A stretch of DNA of 64,000 nucleotides from Pontibacter sp. G13. Lineage in GTDB: Bacteria; Bacteroidota; Bacteroidia; J057. Shown here piece after piece: positions 43,609 through 54,077 of this stretch; the stretch's first letter is position 1; every line of letters begins with the position of its first letter. The translations under genes and the position numbers were made by a program. The stretch is from NCBI RefSeq assembly GCF_031851795.1, contig NZ_CP134696.1, positions 7,378,001 to 7,442,000 on the forward strand, given 5' to 3'. The notes beneath the pieces were generated by a model, which made no database searches, had not been told where the DNA came from, and saw nothing but the letters and a program-made list of their open reading frames with translations.

Positions 43609-44505
43609 ATGTTGTACCAATCAGGAAGTTCGATGGATGTGTATTGGGATGGAGAGATCGTTTCCAATGACACGGTGAAGATAGATTTCTTCTCTCAGGC
43701 CCTGCATTATGGGAATGGCGTGATCGAGGGAATGCGAGCCTACCGCACAGTCGAAGGCACCCGGATCTTCAAGGCCCATGCGCATTTTGAGCGTCTGTGT
43801 TATTCCGCTGCTCGCATGCGTATCCCGGTACGGCACTCCATTCAGGAGATGATCAACATCGCCTATGATCTGTTGGATCACCGCGGACTCCGCGAAGCCT
43901 ATATCCGACCCATGTTGATTGCAGGTTCCCAAGTGGAGATGACCTCTCCCAACAGTTCCATCTTGGCGATGGCGGCTTGGAAGCCCAATCCTTCGGTATC
44001 TCATTCGCCGATTCAGACGATGCTTTCTTCTTTCCGCAGACCCGATCCTTCAAGTGGATTTCCGGATGCGAAGATTGTCGGACAGTACGCACACTCTGTG
44101 ATCGCCTTGAACGAGGCACGCTCATGTGGATTCCATGATGCCTTGTTGTTGGATCAATCGGGCCATTTGGCCCAAGCGACATCTTCCAATCTCTTTGTCG
44201 AGAAGGACGATGTACTCTACACCCCCCAAGTTGGATCGATTATGCCCGGGATTACTCGGGAGGTCGTGATGGAGATGGCCGGACAGATGGGGGTGCCGGT
44301 ATGCGAAGAAAATTTGCATCCGGACTTTTTGAAGACCGCAGATGCAGCCTTTCTCTGCGGGACCGCCAATGAAATCCTCGGTATTCAATCTTTCAATAGA
44401 AGACCGTTCCCCACCCCCTGGGAAGACAGTATTGGGTATGCATTTGCCCGGAAGTATCGCCAACAGGTGACACTTCGCGAAGGCTGGTACAGCACCCTTA
44501 TTTGA
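43609..44505 (+). CDS. ilvE: Branched-chain amino acid aminotransferase
   Basis: PLP fold-type IV aminotransferase, last step of Ile, Leu and Val synthesis and first of their breakdown. About 298 residues, with [29 protein letters not shown], the PLP lysine in [31 protein letters not shown] and [11 protein letters not shown]. The ATG at 43609 ([15 protein letters not shown]) is the likely start; the first Met of the conserved core is at 43633. It is the first gene after the attenuator and lies 22 bp before ilvD. Confidence 0.94.
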   Translation: MLYQSGSSMDVYWDGEIVSNDTVKIDFFSQALHYGNGVIEGMRAYRTVEGTRIFKAHAHFERLCYSAARMRIPVRHSIQEMINIAYDLLDHRGLREAYIRPMLIAGSQVEMTSPNSSILAMAAWKPNPSVSHSPIQTMLSSFRRPDPSSGFPDAKIVGQYAHSVIALNEARSCGFHDALLLDQSGHLAQATSSNLFVEKDDVLYTPQVGSIMPGITREVVMEMAGQMGVPVCEENLHPDFLKTADAAFLCGTANEILGIQSFNRRPFPTPWEDSIGYAFARKYRQQVTLREGWYSTLI

Positions 44506-44527
44506 GTCGGACTTCAACGAAGTTTTC

Positions 44528-46204
44528 ATGAACAAATACAGTCGAAGGATCACGCAGGATGAAACTCAACCTGCGGCTCAGGCCATGCTATATGGAATTG
44601 GTCTGGACGAAGCGGATCTCGCAAAACCACAAGTCGGGATTGTCTCCACGGGTTATGAAGGCAATACCTGCAACATGCATCTCAATGATTTGGCCCAAGA
44701 GGTGAAGGTCGGGGTCAATCAGTCCGACTCCATTGGATTGGTATTTCATACCATCGGTGTGAGTGATGGGATTTCTATGGGAACTGAGGGGATGAGATAC
44801 TCCCTGCCTTCCAGAGATGTCATTGCCGACTCGATCGAAACCGTCGTCAACGCCCAGTGGTATGATGGCCTCATTGCCGTGACAGGCTGTGACAAGAACA
44901 TGCCGGGAGCCATGTTGGCGATTGCCCGACTCAATCGACCTTCCATTTTGGTCTATGGAGGATCTATCGCCGCAGGAAAGTACGAGGATCGTTCCCTGAA
45001 CATCGTCTCAGCCTTTGAGGCTTTGGGAGAAAAGGTTGCAGGATCTATCACCCCAGAGCAATTCAAGGGAATCGTGCAGAATGCATGTCCCGGTGCCGGA
45101 GCTTGTGGCGGGATGTACACGGCCAACACGATGGCTTCTGCCATTGAGGCAATGGGGATGAGCTTGCCTTACAGCTCCTCTAATCCAGCTACTTCCGAAG
45201 AAAAAATCTCCGAATGTCATGCTGCCGGTCTCGCTATCCAGCAATTGATGGAAAAGGAAATCCTTCCTCGCGATATCATGACCAAAGCTGCTTTTGAAAA
45301 TGCCATTACAGTGGCCATCGCTTTGGGAGGAAGTACCAATGCCGTCCTTCACTTGCTCGCCATGGCGCGAGCGGCAAGGGTCGAATTGAGTATCGATGAT
45401 TTCCAGCGAATCAGCGACAAGACGCCCCTGTTGGGTGATCTGAAGCCTTCTGGGAAGTATCTGATGGCCGATGTGCACGCCAATGGTGGAATTCCAGCAG
45501 TGATGAAATTTTTGCTGGAAGCAGGTTTCTTGGACGGAAGCTGCATGACCGTGACTGGCAAAACGCTGGCGGAGAATTTGGCCGATGTACCCGGTCTGCC
45601 CGCCGACCAAATGATCATCCAGCCTGTAGACAAACCGATTAAGGAAACGGGGCACTTGCGGATTCTCTATGGGAATCTGGCCGAAAAGGGAGCCGTTGCG
45701 AAAATCACCGGCAAGGAGGGAGAACGATTCACAGGGCCTGCCCGGGTGTTTGATTCAGAGTTCGAAGCGAACGAATCCATCGTAGCCGGAAAGGTACAGG
45801 CAGGAGATGTTGTGGTCATTCGATATGAAGGTCCGAAGGGAGGTCCCGGTATGCCTGAGATGCTGAAGCCTACTTCTGCCATCATGGGTGTTGGACTTGG
45901 AGGGGAAGTAGCCCTGATTACAGATGGCCGATTCTCTGGAGGAACGCATGGATTTGTAGTGGGGCATATTACCCCTGAGGCGCAAGTGGGAGGAACCATT
46001 GGACTCATCAAGGATGGCGATGTCATCACCATTGATGCCGTAGCCAATACCCTTTCGGTGGATCTGTCCGACTCGGAACTGGAAGTACGTAAAGCCGCTT
46101 GGGTGGCACCTCCTTCCAAAGCCAAGCGAGGGATTCTCTACAAATACGCGCTGACCGTTTCCACTGCCTCCCATGGTTGTGTGACGGACGAGCCGATCCC
46201 TTAA
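44528..46204 (+). CDS. ilvD: Dihydroxy-acid dehydratase
   Basis: Fe-S dehydratase converting dihydroxyisovalerate and dihydroxymethylvalerate to the 2-oxo acids. The 558 residues include the cluster Cys sites [20 protein letters not shown] and [15 protein letters not shown], plus [23 protein letters not shown] and a normal C-terminus (CVTDEPIP). The ATG at 44528 gives the usual NKYSRRIT N-terminus. Second gene of the ilv operon. The 180 bp to ilvB contain no clear hairpin. Confidence 0.97.
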   Translation: MNKYSRRITQDETQPAAQAMLYGIGLDEADLAKPQVGIVSTGYEGNTCNMHLNDLAQEVKVGVNQSDSIGLVFHTIGVSDGISMGTEGMRYSLPSRDVIADSIETVVNAQWYDGLIAVTGCDKNMPGAMLAIARLNRPSILVYGGSIAAGKYEDRSLNIVSAFEALGEKVAGSITPEQFKGIVQNACPGAGACGGMYTANTMASAIEAMGMSLPYSSSNPATSEEKISECHAAGLAIQQLMEKEILPRDIMTKAAFENAITVAIALGGSTNAVLHLLAMARAARVELSIDDFQRISDKTPLLGDLKPSGKYLMADVHANGGIPAVMKFLLEAGFLDGSCMTVTGKTLAENLADVPGLPADQMIIQPVDKPIKETGHLRILYGNLAEKGAVAKITGKEGERFTGPARVFDSEFEANESIVAGKVQAGDVVVIRYEGPKGGPGMPEMLKPTSAIMGVGLGGEVALITDGRFSGGTHGFVVGHITPEAQVGGTIGLIKDGDVITIDAVANTLSVDLSDSELEVRKAAWVAPPSKAKRGILYKYALTVSTASHGCVTDEPIP

Positions 46205-46384
46205 TCTGATTCTCTATGAATTGCCTTCTGCGGAAGGCCATAAGTCCTGGTTCGCCTCTATGCCCTCGAGTGTGAGAACCAAGGCCCTGGGGATTCTTAT
46301 CTCCAAATGACCGGGTCTCAAAGCAATCGCATGTACGCAAATACTTTGATTATCAAGGATTGACACCCTAACCAACCCGTTTTC

Positions 46385-48121
46385 ATGTCAACCATCCAAC
46401 AAACGCAACAGAATCGCACCACCCAGCAAGGTAAGCTGGTTTCAGGTGCGGAGGCGGTTGTCTTGTCACTGCTCGCAGAAGGCGTGGACACCATTTTCGG
46501 ATACCCCGGAGGTGCCATCATGCCCGTGTATGATGCTCTGTATGACTATCAAGACCAGATTAACCACATTCTGGTGCGTCACGAGCAGGGGGCTACCCAT
46601 GCAGCTCAAGGCTATTCCCGCGTAACCAACAAAACTGGGGTGTGCCTTGCCACCTCGGGCCCCGGAGCCACCAACTTGGTGACCGGTATTGCTGATGCCA
46701 TGATGGATTCCACTCCGATGGTCTGCATTTGCGGACAGGTGCCCAGTCACCTGTTAGGGAGTGACGCCTTTCAGGAAACGGATGTGGTGGGGGTGACCAT
46801 GCCGATCACCAAGTGGAATTACCAGATCACCGATGCCAAGGAGATTCCTGAAATCATCGCCAAGGCTTTCTATATCGCCAATTCTGGTCGGCCGGGTCCT
46901 GTTGTCATCGACCTTTGCAAGAATGCAGAAATCGGCGAACTGGAATTCTTCTATGAGCCCTGTACTTCAGTTCCTGCCTACACCCCGGATTCGCATCCGT
47001 CCAAGGAAGGATTGCAGGAAGCGGCAAAGTTGATCAATGAGGCGAAGCAGCCATTTGCTTTGCTCGGTCATGGAGTCTTGATTTCAGGCGCTCAAAAGGA
47101 GTTTCGCACCCTGCTAGAAAAAGCCGGAATCCCTTGCGGAGCCACTTTGCAGGGGCTTTCAGCGCTACCGACAGGACATCCATTGCACATGGGGATGTTG
47201 GGAATGCATGGCAATTATGCACCCAATATCTTGACCAATGAGTGTGATGTGTTGATCGCTGTGGGAATGCGTTTCGATGACCGGGTTACAGGAGATTTGA
47301 ACCGATATGCCAAGCAGGCCAAGGTCATTCACATCGAAATCGATCCTTCCGAAATCAACAAAAACGTCCACGCAGATGTGCCGTTGGTGGGAGATGCGAA
47401 AGCGATTCTTGCGGATCTGATCCCGTTGCTGGAGGAATCTCGTCATCAGGACTGGATTGACCGCTTCTTGAGGGAGCAGAAAAAGGAAATCGAAAAGGTG
47501 ATCCATCCCGATCTGAACCCCAAGGATGAAATGATCCACATGGCCGAGGTCGTTCGGATGCTGTCGGATATGACCAAGGGGGAAGCAGTCCTGGTTACGG
47601 ATGTGGGGCAGCACCAGATGATTGGGGCGCGTTACTATGAGTTCAATCGGACCGATAGCTGGGTGTCTTCCGGAGGTTTGGGAACGATGGGTTTCTGTCT
47701 TCCTGCAGCTTTCGGTGCGCAGTTGGGAGCTCCTGATCGCACGGTCCTGGCGGTTGTGGGAGATGGCTCTTTCCAGATGACCCTTCAGGAATTGGGCTGC
47801 TTGTCCCAACATAAAACGCCTGTAAAGGTGATCATCCTCAACAACAATTTCTTGGGAATGGTGCGCCAATGGCAGGAGTTGTTTTTTGATCGCAGATATT
47901 CTTCCACCGAGTTGACCAATCCTGATTTCGTAAAAATCGCCGAAGGATTTGGGGTAGCTGGGAGTCAAGTGACTGACCGATCGAATCTCAAGTCGGCTTT
48001 GGAGGAAATGCTGGCGTTTGATGGGCCCTATCTGCTAGATATCGCTGTTGCGAAAGAGTCGAATGTATTCCCGATGGTACCATCTGGATGCAGTATCTCG
48101 GAGATCAAATTGGAACCATAG
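46385..48121 (+). CDS. ilvB: Acetolactate synthase, large (catalytic) subunit
   Basis: ThDP- and FAD-dependent enzyme that forms acetolactate and acetohydroxybutyrate. The 578 residues show the catalytic Glu in [14 protein letters not shown], the FAD region [26 protein letters not shown], and the ThDP motif [14 protein letters not shown] through [17 protein letters not shown] Thr/Gln-rich N-terminus precedes the fold. It lies upstream of its small subunit with a 49-bp gap. Confidence 0.97.
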   Translation: MSTIQQTQQNRTTQQGKLVSGAEAVVLSLLAEGVDTIFGYPGGAIMPVYDALYDYQDQINHILVRHEQGATHAAQGYSRVTNKTGVCLATSGPGATNLVTGIADAMMDSTPMVCICGQVPSHLLGSDAFQETDVVGVTMPITKWNYQITDAKEIPEIIAKAFYIANSGRPGPVVIDLCKNAEIGELEFFYEPCTSVPAYTPDSHPSKEGLQEAAKLINEAKQPFALLGHGVLISGAQKEFRTLLEKAGIPCGATLQGLSALPTGHPLHMGMLGMHGNYAPNILTNECDVLIAVGMRFDDRVTGDLNRYAKQAKVIHIEIDPSEINKNVHADVPLVGDAKAILADLIPLLEESRHQDWIDRFLREQKKEIEKVIHPDLNPKDEMIHMAEVVRMLSDMTKGEAVLVTDVGQHQMIGARYYEFNRTDSWVSSGGLGTMGFCLPAAFGAQLGAPDRTVLAVVGDGSFQMTLQELGCLSQHKTPVKVIILNNNFLGMVRQWQELFFDRRYSSTELTNPDFVKIAEGFGVAGSQVTDRSNLKSALEEMLAFDGPYLLDIAVAKESNVFPMVPSGCSISEIKLEP

Positions 48122-48170
48122 TAGGCAAACTCAGAATCAACTGCCGAATCATCAAGAAATATTCTCACAA

Positions 48171-48689
48171 ATGGAACAGTCATTCACCCTTTCCATTTTT
48201 ACGGAAAATACCGTTGGGGTCCTGCATCGGGTCACCACGATCTTCACCCGCAGGCATATCAATATCGAAAGCCTGACGACCTCCGAATCCGAAGTGCCCG
48301 GAATCCACCGGTTTCTCGTGGTCATTTCGACCACCCAGGAGCAAGTGGACAAACTATGCAAGCACATCGAGAAGATCATCGGTGTGGTCAAGGCCTTTGT
48401 ACTGACCGAGGCTGATGTGGTCCGTCAGGAATTGGCGATGTACAAGATCGCCACCGATCGCTTGGGCAATGGCACATTGGAAGCGGTCATTCGCGACAAC
48501 CATGCCCGAGTACTCGTGGTGGAATCCGATTACATCATGATCGAGAAGACCGGATACCCGCAGGAGACCATTGCCTTGTTTCATCTATTGGAACCATTTG
48601 GCGTATTGGGCTTCTCCAGATCGGGTACCATTGCAATTTCCAAGAAACCTTTGAATATCAAGCACTACTTGCCCTCCGTGTCTAGATAA
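48171..48689 (+). CDS. ilvN: Acetolactate synthase, small (regulatory) subunit
   Basis: ACT-domain regulator that binds valine and activates the large subunit. The 172 residues have the ACT core FTLSIFTENTVGVLHRVTTIFTRRHINIESLTTS near the N-terminus and a second ACT-like region from about residue 80. The ATG at 48171 (MEQSFTLSIF) is the conserved start; the frame is open upstream through the 3' end of ilvB. Confidence 0.95.
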   Translation: MEQSFTLSIFTENTVGVLHRVTTIFTRRHINIESLTTSESEVPGIHRFLVVISTTQEQVDKLCKHIEKIIGVVKAFVLTEADVVRQELAMYKIATDRLGNGTLEAVIRDNHARVLVVESDYIMIEKTGYPQETIALFHLLEPFGVLGFSRSGTIAISKKPLNIKHYLPSVSR

Positions 48690-48724
48690 CACTTTTGTCA
48701 CCAACTTCTTTTAACATTCAACTT

Positions 48725-49762
48725 ATGGCAATCATCAATTTCGGCGGGGTAGAGGAGACCGTAGTAACCCGGGAAGAATTCAATTTGGAAACCGCTCGGG
48801 AGGCTCTTCAATCCGAAACCTTGGCCGTGTTAGGATACGGCGTTCAAGGCCCTGCACAAGCACTCAATCTTCGGGACAATGGATTCAATGTAATCGTAGG
48901 CCAGCGAAAAGGCTCCAGCAGCTGGGACAAGGCACTGGAAGACGGCTGGGTAGCGGGCGAAACACTCTTTGAGATCGAGGAAGCTTGCCAGCGTGGTACC
49001 ATCCTGATGAACCTGCTGTCAGACGCTGGACAGATTTCTGTTTGGCCGACCATCAAGGAAAACCTGACTGCTGGAAAGTCTCTGTACTTCTCCCACGGAT
49101 TTGGGTTGACCTACCACGATCAGACCGGCATCATCCCACCTGCAGATGTAGATGTGTTCCTCGTAGCTCCCAAAGGCTCCGGAACAAGCGTTCGCCGTCT
49201 TTTCCTGGACGGAAAAGGTATTAATTCCAGTTTTGCCATCCATCAAGACGTGTCAGGCAAGGCGCGTGAAAAGGTGCAGGCCATCGGTATTGGTGTGGGA
49301 TCTGGTTACCTGTTTGAGACTACTTTCCAAAAGGAGGTGTACTCTGACTTGACGGGTGAGCGCGGAATCTTGATGGGCGCTTTGGCTGGTGTCATGGAGG
49401 CTCAATATAATCTCCTGCGCAAGAAGGGACACCAACCTTCCGAAGCCTTTAACGAGACTGTGGAAGAATTGACACAGAGCTTGATCCGTCTGGTAGCTGA
49501 AAATGGCATGGATTGGATGTATGCCAACTGCTCCACTACTGCTCAGCGGGGAGCACTGGATTGGCGCCACAAATTCCGCGACGCGACTGCACCGGTATTC
49601 GAAGAATTGTATGAAAGCGTAGCTTCCGGCAACGAAGCCGCTATCACCATCGAAGCCAACGGCAAAGACGACTACAAAGAGAAACTCCAGGAGGAACTGG
49701 ACGAAATCAAACAGTCTGAAATGTGGCTGGCTGGCCAAGCCGTGCGCCAACTCCGCCCCTAG
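48725..49762 (+). CDS. ilvC: Ketol-acid reductoisomerase
   Basis: NADPH-dependent isomeroreductase that converts acetolactate to dihydroxyisovalerate. The 345 residues have the Rossmann motif VLGYGVQGPAQALNLRDNG near residue 40, VGQRKGSSSW as the cofactor loop, the Mg-binding DLTGERGILMGALAGVMEAQY and EENGMDWMY-like (AENGMDWMYANCSTT) helix. Start ATG 48725 gives the family N-terminus (MAIINFGGVEE). It ends the attenuated operon; a strong terminator lies 34 bp later. Confidence 0.97.
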   Translation: MAIINFGGVEETVVTREEFNLETAREALQSETLAVLGYGVQGPAQALNLRDNGFNVIVGQRKGSSSWDKALEDGWVAGETLFEIEEACQRGTILMNLLSDAGQISVWPTIKENLTAGKSLYFSHGFGLTYHDQTGIIPPADVDVFLVAPKGSGTSVRRLFLDGKGINSSFAIHQDVSGKAREKVQAIGIGVGSGYLFETTFQKEVYSDLTGERGILMGALAGVMEAQYNLLRKKGHQPSEAFNETVEELTQSLIRLVAENGMDWMYANCSTTAQRGALDWRHKFRDATAPVFEELYESVASGNEAAITIEANGKDDYKEKLQEELDEIKQSEMWLAGQAVRQLRP

Positions 49763-49795
49763 GGTAGATTTCTCATGAATTTCTGATACACCGAG

Positions 49796-49834
49796 CGGGA
49801 AAGCAAAGGGTCTCCCTGCGCTTTCCCGTTTTTT
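49796..49834 (+). terminator. Rho-independent terminator between ilvC and ilvA
   Basis: CGGGAAAGC (49796-49804) pairs with GCTTTCCCG (49820-49828), followed by six Ts. ilvA starts 11 bp later, so its level probably depends on read-through or a separate promoter. Confidence 0.9.
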
Positions 49835-49844
49835 CATTTTCACC

Positions 49845-51119
49845 ATGTCCACCCAAACCGAATCAACAGCCCATACCTGGGTTTCGCTGGCCGATGTCCT
49901 CGCAGCAGGGGAACGGCTGAAGGGAGTTGTCACACGCACCCCGCTCATGTTCAATCCTACTTTGTCGGAGCGCTATCAATGCGAAGTATTCCTCAAACGC
50001 GAGGATCTTCAGATTGTCAGATCCTACAAGTTGCGCGGAGCCTACAATCGTATTTCAGGCCTTTCTCAGGAAGAGCAGGAAAAGGGAATCGTATGTGCCA
50101 GTGCCGGAAATCACGCTCAGGGAGTGGCCTATGCGTGCCAGAAGCTCGGGATTCAGGGATTTATCTATATGCCGGTCACCACGCCCAAGCAGAAGATCCA
50201 AAAGGTGCGCAAGTTCGGGAAGGAATGGGTAGATGTGAGATTGGTGGGCGATACCTTTGATGAAGCTTATGCTGCTGCCTGCGAATGCAAAGAGGAGACC
50301 GGGATGGCTTTTGTTCACCCATTTGATGACGAGGCAGTTATGGCTGGTCAAGGTACTGTAGGTATGGAGATTCTGGCGGATTCGCATAGCAAGATCGATT
50401 GTGTGCTCATGCCCATCGGAGGGGGCGGACTCGCATCGGGGGTCGGAAGCTATTTCAGGCACCTGAGTCCCCACACAAGATTGATCGGAGTGGAACCAGC
50501 AGGTGCACCCGCCATGGGACAATCCTTGAAATCGGGCAAGGTGGAGACTTTACAGGCTATTGACAAGTTTGTGGATGGTGCCGCTGTCATGCGTGTTGGA
50601 AATAGGACATTTGACATCTGTCGTCAGGTGTTGGATGATCTGCTACTGGTGCCGGAGGGAAAAATCTGTACCACGATCTTGGATCTTTACAACGAGGATG
50701 CAATCGTGGTGGAACCTGCAGGAGCATTGACTGTGGCTGCCTTGGACCAGATCAAGGATCAAATTGTCGGAAAAAAAGTGGTCTGTGTGGTCAGTGGAGG
50801 AAATAATGACATCATGCGGATGGAGGAAATCAAGGAGCGTTCCATGCTCTATGAGGGTCTCAAGCATTATTTCATGATCAGATTCCCACAGCGTGCCGGA
50901 GCATTGCGAGAGTTCTTGACACAGGTCTTGGGAGAATCCGATGACATCACCCACTTCGAATACACTAAAAAGCACAACCGGGAAAATGGCCCGGCTGTGG
51001 TTGGAATCGAAGTCCAGGACCCTAAAGATTTGCAGGGATTGATCGATCGGATGAAGGAGTTTAAGGTGGATTTCAAATTACTCAACGACAAACCCACTTT
51101 GTTTGAATTATTGGTGTAA
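49845..51119 (+). CDS. ilvA: Threonine ammonia-lyase (biosynthetic)
   Basis: PLP-dependent deaminase that makes 2-oxobutanoate, the first step of isoleucine synthesis. The 424 residues have the PLP lysine in RSYKLRGAYNRI near residue 60, ASAGNHAQGVAYAC, GGGGLASGVG, VEPAGALTVAALD and VVSGGNND. One C-terminal ACT-like regulatory domain (YFMIRFPQRAGALREFLTQVLG) is present, so it is the shorter form found in many Bacteroidota. It lies behind the ilvC terminator. Confidence 0.95.
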   Translation: MSTQTESTAHTWVSLADVLAAGERLKGVVTRTPLMFNPTLSERYQCEVFLKREDLQIVRSYKLRGAYNRISGLSQEEQEKGIVCASAGNHAQGVAYACQKLGIQGFIYMPVTTPKQKIQKVRKFGKEWVDVRLVGDTFDEAYAAACECKEETGMAFVHPFDDEAVMAGQGTVGMEILADSHSKIDCVLMPIGGGGLASGVGSYFRHLSPHTRLIGVEPAGAPAMGQSLKSGKVETLQAIDKFVDGAAVMRVGNRTFDICRQVLDDLLLVPEGKICTTILDLYNEDAIVVEPAGALTVAALDQIKDQIVGKKVVCVVSGGNNDIMRMEEIKERSMLYEGLKHYFMIRFPQRAGALREFLTQVLGESDDITHFEYTKKHNRENGPAVVGIEVQDPKDLQGLIDRMKEFKVDFKLLNDKPTLFELLV

Positions 51120-51214
51120 TACCACGTAATGGGGGTAAAAAGTTTTCTAGCTGAGAATCGCTGGATATTCACTACTTTGTCCCTTCGTGTAATTTGATCT
51201 ACCGCTAATCGACT

Positions 51215-52633
51215 ATGCTGAAATTGTCATGGAGCCGAATCACCGGATGGCTGGTTTTATTGCTGGGAATGAGTAATCAGGCGTTTGCCCAAGATTCCCT
51301 TAACATGGAAGTTGTGTACCATTGGAGCAATGACACTATTCCTCCTGCCTTTTTCATCGACAATGTCTACAATGAAATTTGGGGCTATTACGATCCCAAT
51401 CAGGATCGTGAATATGCCATCATGGGCTCATCCTTGGGTACCCATATTTTTGATATTACCGATGCCAGAATTGGTGGAGGGCAAGAGGTCGCCTTCATTC
51501 CGGGGAAGGAAGATGACATGATTCATCGCGACTACAAGACCAAGGGGAATTACCTCTATGCGGTTGCCGACGAACATGCCAGCAGCCTTCAGATCATAGA
51601 TTTGAGTTTTTTGCCAGATAGTGTACAGGTAGTGTATGATAGTGATGAGCATTTTGTCCGCGCTCACAATATCTGGATTGAAGGAGATCGCCTGTATGCC
51701 TGTGCTCCCAAAAGTGCCACAGCTCGGCTTGGAGGGATGCTGCTGCTCGATATTGCTCAACCGGATTCTCCCGTTTTTGTGAAGCAATATGATGAGGTCC
51801 CTGGGGTACACGATATGTATAGCCGAAATGACACTGTGTATCTGAATATCGGAAACCTTGGATTGGTGATTGCAGACCTGACGGATTCCCTGAACTACCA
51901 GCCAATCAGTACTTTGGAACAATACGCTGGCCAGGGGTACAATCACAGTGGTTGGTTGAGTGATGATGGACTGACTTATTTCTTCGCAGATGAAAACCAC
52001 GGCCGCGCGATCAAAGCGTTGGATGTGAGCGATCCCACCGATCCTGAGATCTCCTATGAGCTCTCTCCCAATTTTGATATTACGGGACTTGACGCACAGA
52101 CCATTTCCCATAATCAATTGATTGACGGGGATTATCTGTTTAGTTCCTACTATTATGATGGGGTGCAGGTATTCGATGTTTCAAACCCCGACTCGCTATT
52201 TGTGGCTGGGTTTTACGATACCTATCCAGATTCCAACGAGTTATTTTACCACGGTAATTGGGGCGTTTATCCTTACTTGCCGAGCGGATTGATTCTCGCA
52301 TCCGATATGCAGTATGGCTTGTTTGTGTTGGAGTTTTTCCCAAATGGGCCCTTGGATACTACCATCTCCTCTGTGGAACCCACCTTTCAGTTTGGGGTGA
52401 ATCTATTTCCCAATCCTGTTCAATCCGAGTTGTCCATCGCTTTTGAGATTCCAGTATTTTCGCCAAAGGTCAAGATTTTTGACTTGATGGGGCGTGAACT
52501 CTTCGAGAAAAGGTGGAATGGTCGGCAAAATCAGGTGAACATCGGAGGATGGGAGCAATGGCCGAATGGAGTTTATGTGGTTGAAATAGAGCAAGGTAAT
52601 CAAACCATGAGACAGAAAATCCGATTGGATTAG
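51215..52633 (+). CDS. LVIVD-repeat secreted protein with T9SS sorting domain
   Basis: 472 residues. A signal peptide (LVLLLGMSNQAFAQ region) is followed by repeated segments that report directional or state data: THIFDITDARIGGG, LQIIDLSFLPDSVQVV, LGLVIADLTDS, IKALDVSDPTDP and VQVFDVSNPDSL. The pattern is LVIVD / choice-of-anchor-B-like. A T9SS C-terminal domain follows: NLFPNPVQSELSIAFEIP through NGVYVVEIEQGNQTM. It is probably exported to the cell surface. Function of the family is unknown. Confidence 0.85.
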   Translation: MLKLSWSRITGWLVLLLGMSNQAFAQDSLNMEVVYHWSNDTIPPAFFIDNVYNEIWGYYDPNQDREYAIMGSSLGTHIFDITDARIGGGQEVAFIPGKEDDMIHRDYKTKGNYLYAVADEHASSLQIIDLSFLPDSVQVVYDSDEHFVRAHNIWIEGDRLYACAPKSATARLGGMLLLDIAQPDSPVFVKQYDEVPGVHDMYSRNDTVYLNIGNLGLVIADLTDSLNYQPISTLEQYAGQGYNHSGWLSDDGLTYFFADENHGRAIKALDVSDPTDPEISYELSPNFDITGLDAQTISHNQLIDGDYLFSSYYYDGVQVFDVSNPDSLFVAGFYDTYPDSNELFYHGNWGVYPYLPSGLILASDMQYGLFVLEFFPNGPLDTTISSVEPTFQFGVNLFPNPVQSELSIAFEIPVFSPKVKIFDLMGRELFEKRWNGRQNQVNIGGWEQWPNGVYVVEIEQGNQTMRQKIRLD

Positions 52634-52681
52634 TATACACATACGATAATATCCGTACCTTCGCCCTCCGATCAAGAAATG

Positions 52682-52700
52682 GACTGGTTGCCAGTCTTTT
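52682..52700 (+). terminator. Small hairpin with T-tract before lysC
   Basis: GACTGG (52682-52687) and CCAGTC (52691-52696) form a 6-bp stem with a TTG loop, followed by TTTT. It may end the previous gene or act in the lysC leader. TACCTTCG at 52656-52663 is a possible -7 element. Confidence 0.4.
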
Positions 52701-52727
52701 GTACGGTGTTTTAATCGTTATTCAATC

Positions 52728-53987
52728 ATGTTGGTAATGAAATTCGGCGGAGCGTCCGTGAAGCATGCGGATGCCGTCCGAAATGTAGCGGATATCATTT
52801 CGCATCATCAGGATAAGGCTCAATTGGTGGTAATCTCCGCCATGGACAAAACCACAAATCACCTAGAGTTGCTTGCTCACCTTGCCCGAGACGGCAAAGA
52901 GACCGAGGCACTCGAGCAGTTCGAACGGGTCAAACGCTTCCACCGAAAACAGATTTCCGACTTGTTTCCCGCTGATCAGGTCGAAGCCGTGGAGGCTCGT
53001 GTGACGCCATTCTTCACCTTTATTGAACGAATCGTCAACGGTATTCTCCTGTTGGAGGAATTTCCGCCAAGGACCTATGACCGGATTGTATCCTGCGGTG
53101 AATTGCTGTCCACGACCATTGTGTCTAGCTACCTATCCTTCAAGGGATTGGACTGCGAATGGATTGATGCACGTGAGGTCGTCAAAACAGATGCCACTTG
53201 GAAACAAGCTGGAGTGATCTGGACCTTGACCGAGGAAAATGTGAAGAAGCAGGTAAAGCCCAAGATGAAGGGTGGAAGGGTATTGGTAACCCAAGGCTTT
53301 ATCGGTTCCACCACTGAAGGGCATACCACCACATTGGGACGGGAAGGTTCCGACTATACGGGTTCCATTTTCGCTCACTGCCTGGAAGCGGATTCATTGA
53401 CTGTGTGGAAAGACGTACCGGGGATCTTGAATGGAGACCCTCGAATTCGTCAGGACACTGTCAAGCTCGATAAGCTTTCCTACGAAGAAGCTGTAGAAAT
53501 GACCTTCTATGGTGCATCCGTCATTCACCCGAAGACCATCAAGCCGATCTTCAACCGCCAGATCCCGTTGCATGTAAAATGCTTCCTGGATGTCGAATTG
53601 GAAGGATCCACCATCGGTTCAGAGACCAATTCCGAAGCGATCACCTCCTACATCGTGAAGAAGGATCAGGTATTCTACCAGATCAAGCCCAAGGACTTTT
53701 CCTTCATGGAAGAGCGCCTGATGCAGGAAATCTTCGACTATATCTACAAATCGGGCGTGAAAGTGAATCTGGTACAGAACTCCGCCATTTCCTTGATGAT
53801 CTGTGTAGACAACCGGAAATCCAATAACCACGAGTTTGTCTCGCTTTTGCTGGATAAATTTGAAGTGCAGGTTCAGGAAGACTTGAAGCTCTACACGATG
53901 ATCAATTTCTCCGTGAAGAATCTGAAGGAAGCTGCCGATGCTGTGATGGTTCAGCAACATGGCAATAAATTGTTCGTGGTCAAGTAG
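52728..53987 (+). CDS. lysC: Aspartate kinase
   Basis: Phosphorylates aspartate, the first step toward Lys, Thr, Met and diaminopimelate. The 419 residues have the kinase start MLVMKFGGASVKHADAVRN, the GREGSDYTGSIFAHCLEAD site and TGVKV-like DYIYKSGVKVNLVQNSAISL with C-terminal ACT domains. It is a monofunctional enzyme; no homoserine dehydrogenase part is present. The start ATG at 52728 gives MLVMKFGG; an MKFGG start at 52737 is a close alternative. A strong terminator follows. Confidence 0.95.
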   Translation: MLVMKFGGASVKHADAVRNVADIISHHQDKAQLVVISAMDKTTNHLELLAHLARDGKETEALEQFERVKRFHRKQISDLFPADQVEAVEARVTPFFTFIERIVNGILLLEEFPPRTYDRIVSCGELLSTTIVSSYLSFKGLDCEWIDAREVVKTDATWKQAGVIWTLTEENVKKQVKPKMKGGRVLVTQGFIGSTTEGHTTTLGREGSDYTGSIFAHCLEADSLTVWKDVPGILNGDPRIRQDTVKLDKLSYEEAVEMTFYGASVIHPKTIKPIFNRQIPLHVKCFLDVELEGSTIGSETNSEAITSYIVKKDQVFYQIKPKDFSFMEERLMQEIFDYIYKSGVKVNLVQNSAISLMICVDNRKSNNHEFVSLLLDKFEVQVQEDLKLYTMINFSVKNLKEAADAVMVQQHGNKLFVVK

Positions 53988-54010
53988 TCCACGGAATGTA
54001 TGAATAAGAA

Positions 54011-54046
54011 AGCGGGCCACCCAAAAGGGTAGCCCGCTATTTTTTT
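54011..54046 (+). terminator. Rho-independent terminator after lysC
   Basis: AGCGGGC..ACCC (54011-54021) pairs with GGGT..GCCCGCT (54027-54038) with an AAAA-type loop, followed by seven Ts. The convergent transglycosylase gene ends at 54078, so it may serve both strands. Confidence 0.92.
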
Positions 54047-54077
54047 GGCTCTTTCGATTACGATCGCCCAAAGACTG

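Noticed and set aside
52679-52714. Possible leader peptide for lysC (MDWLPVFCTVF)
   Set aside because: No Lys, Thr or Met run; it overlaps the hairpin only by chance.
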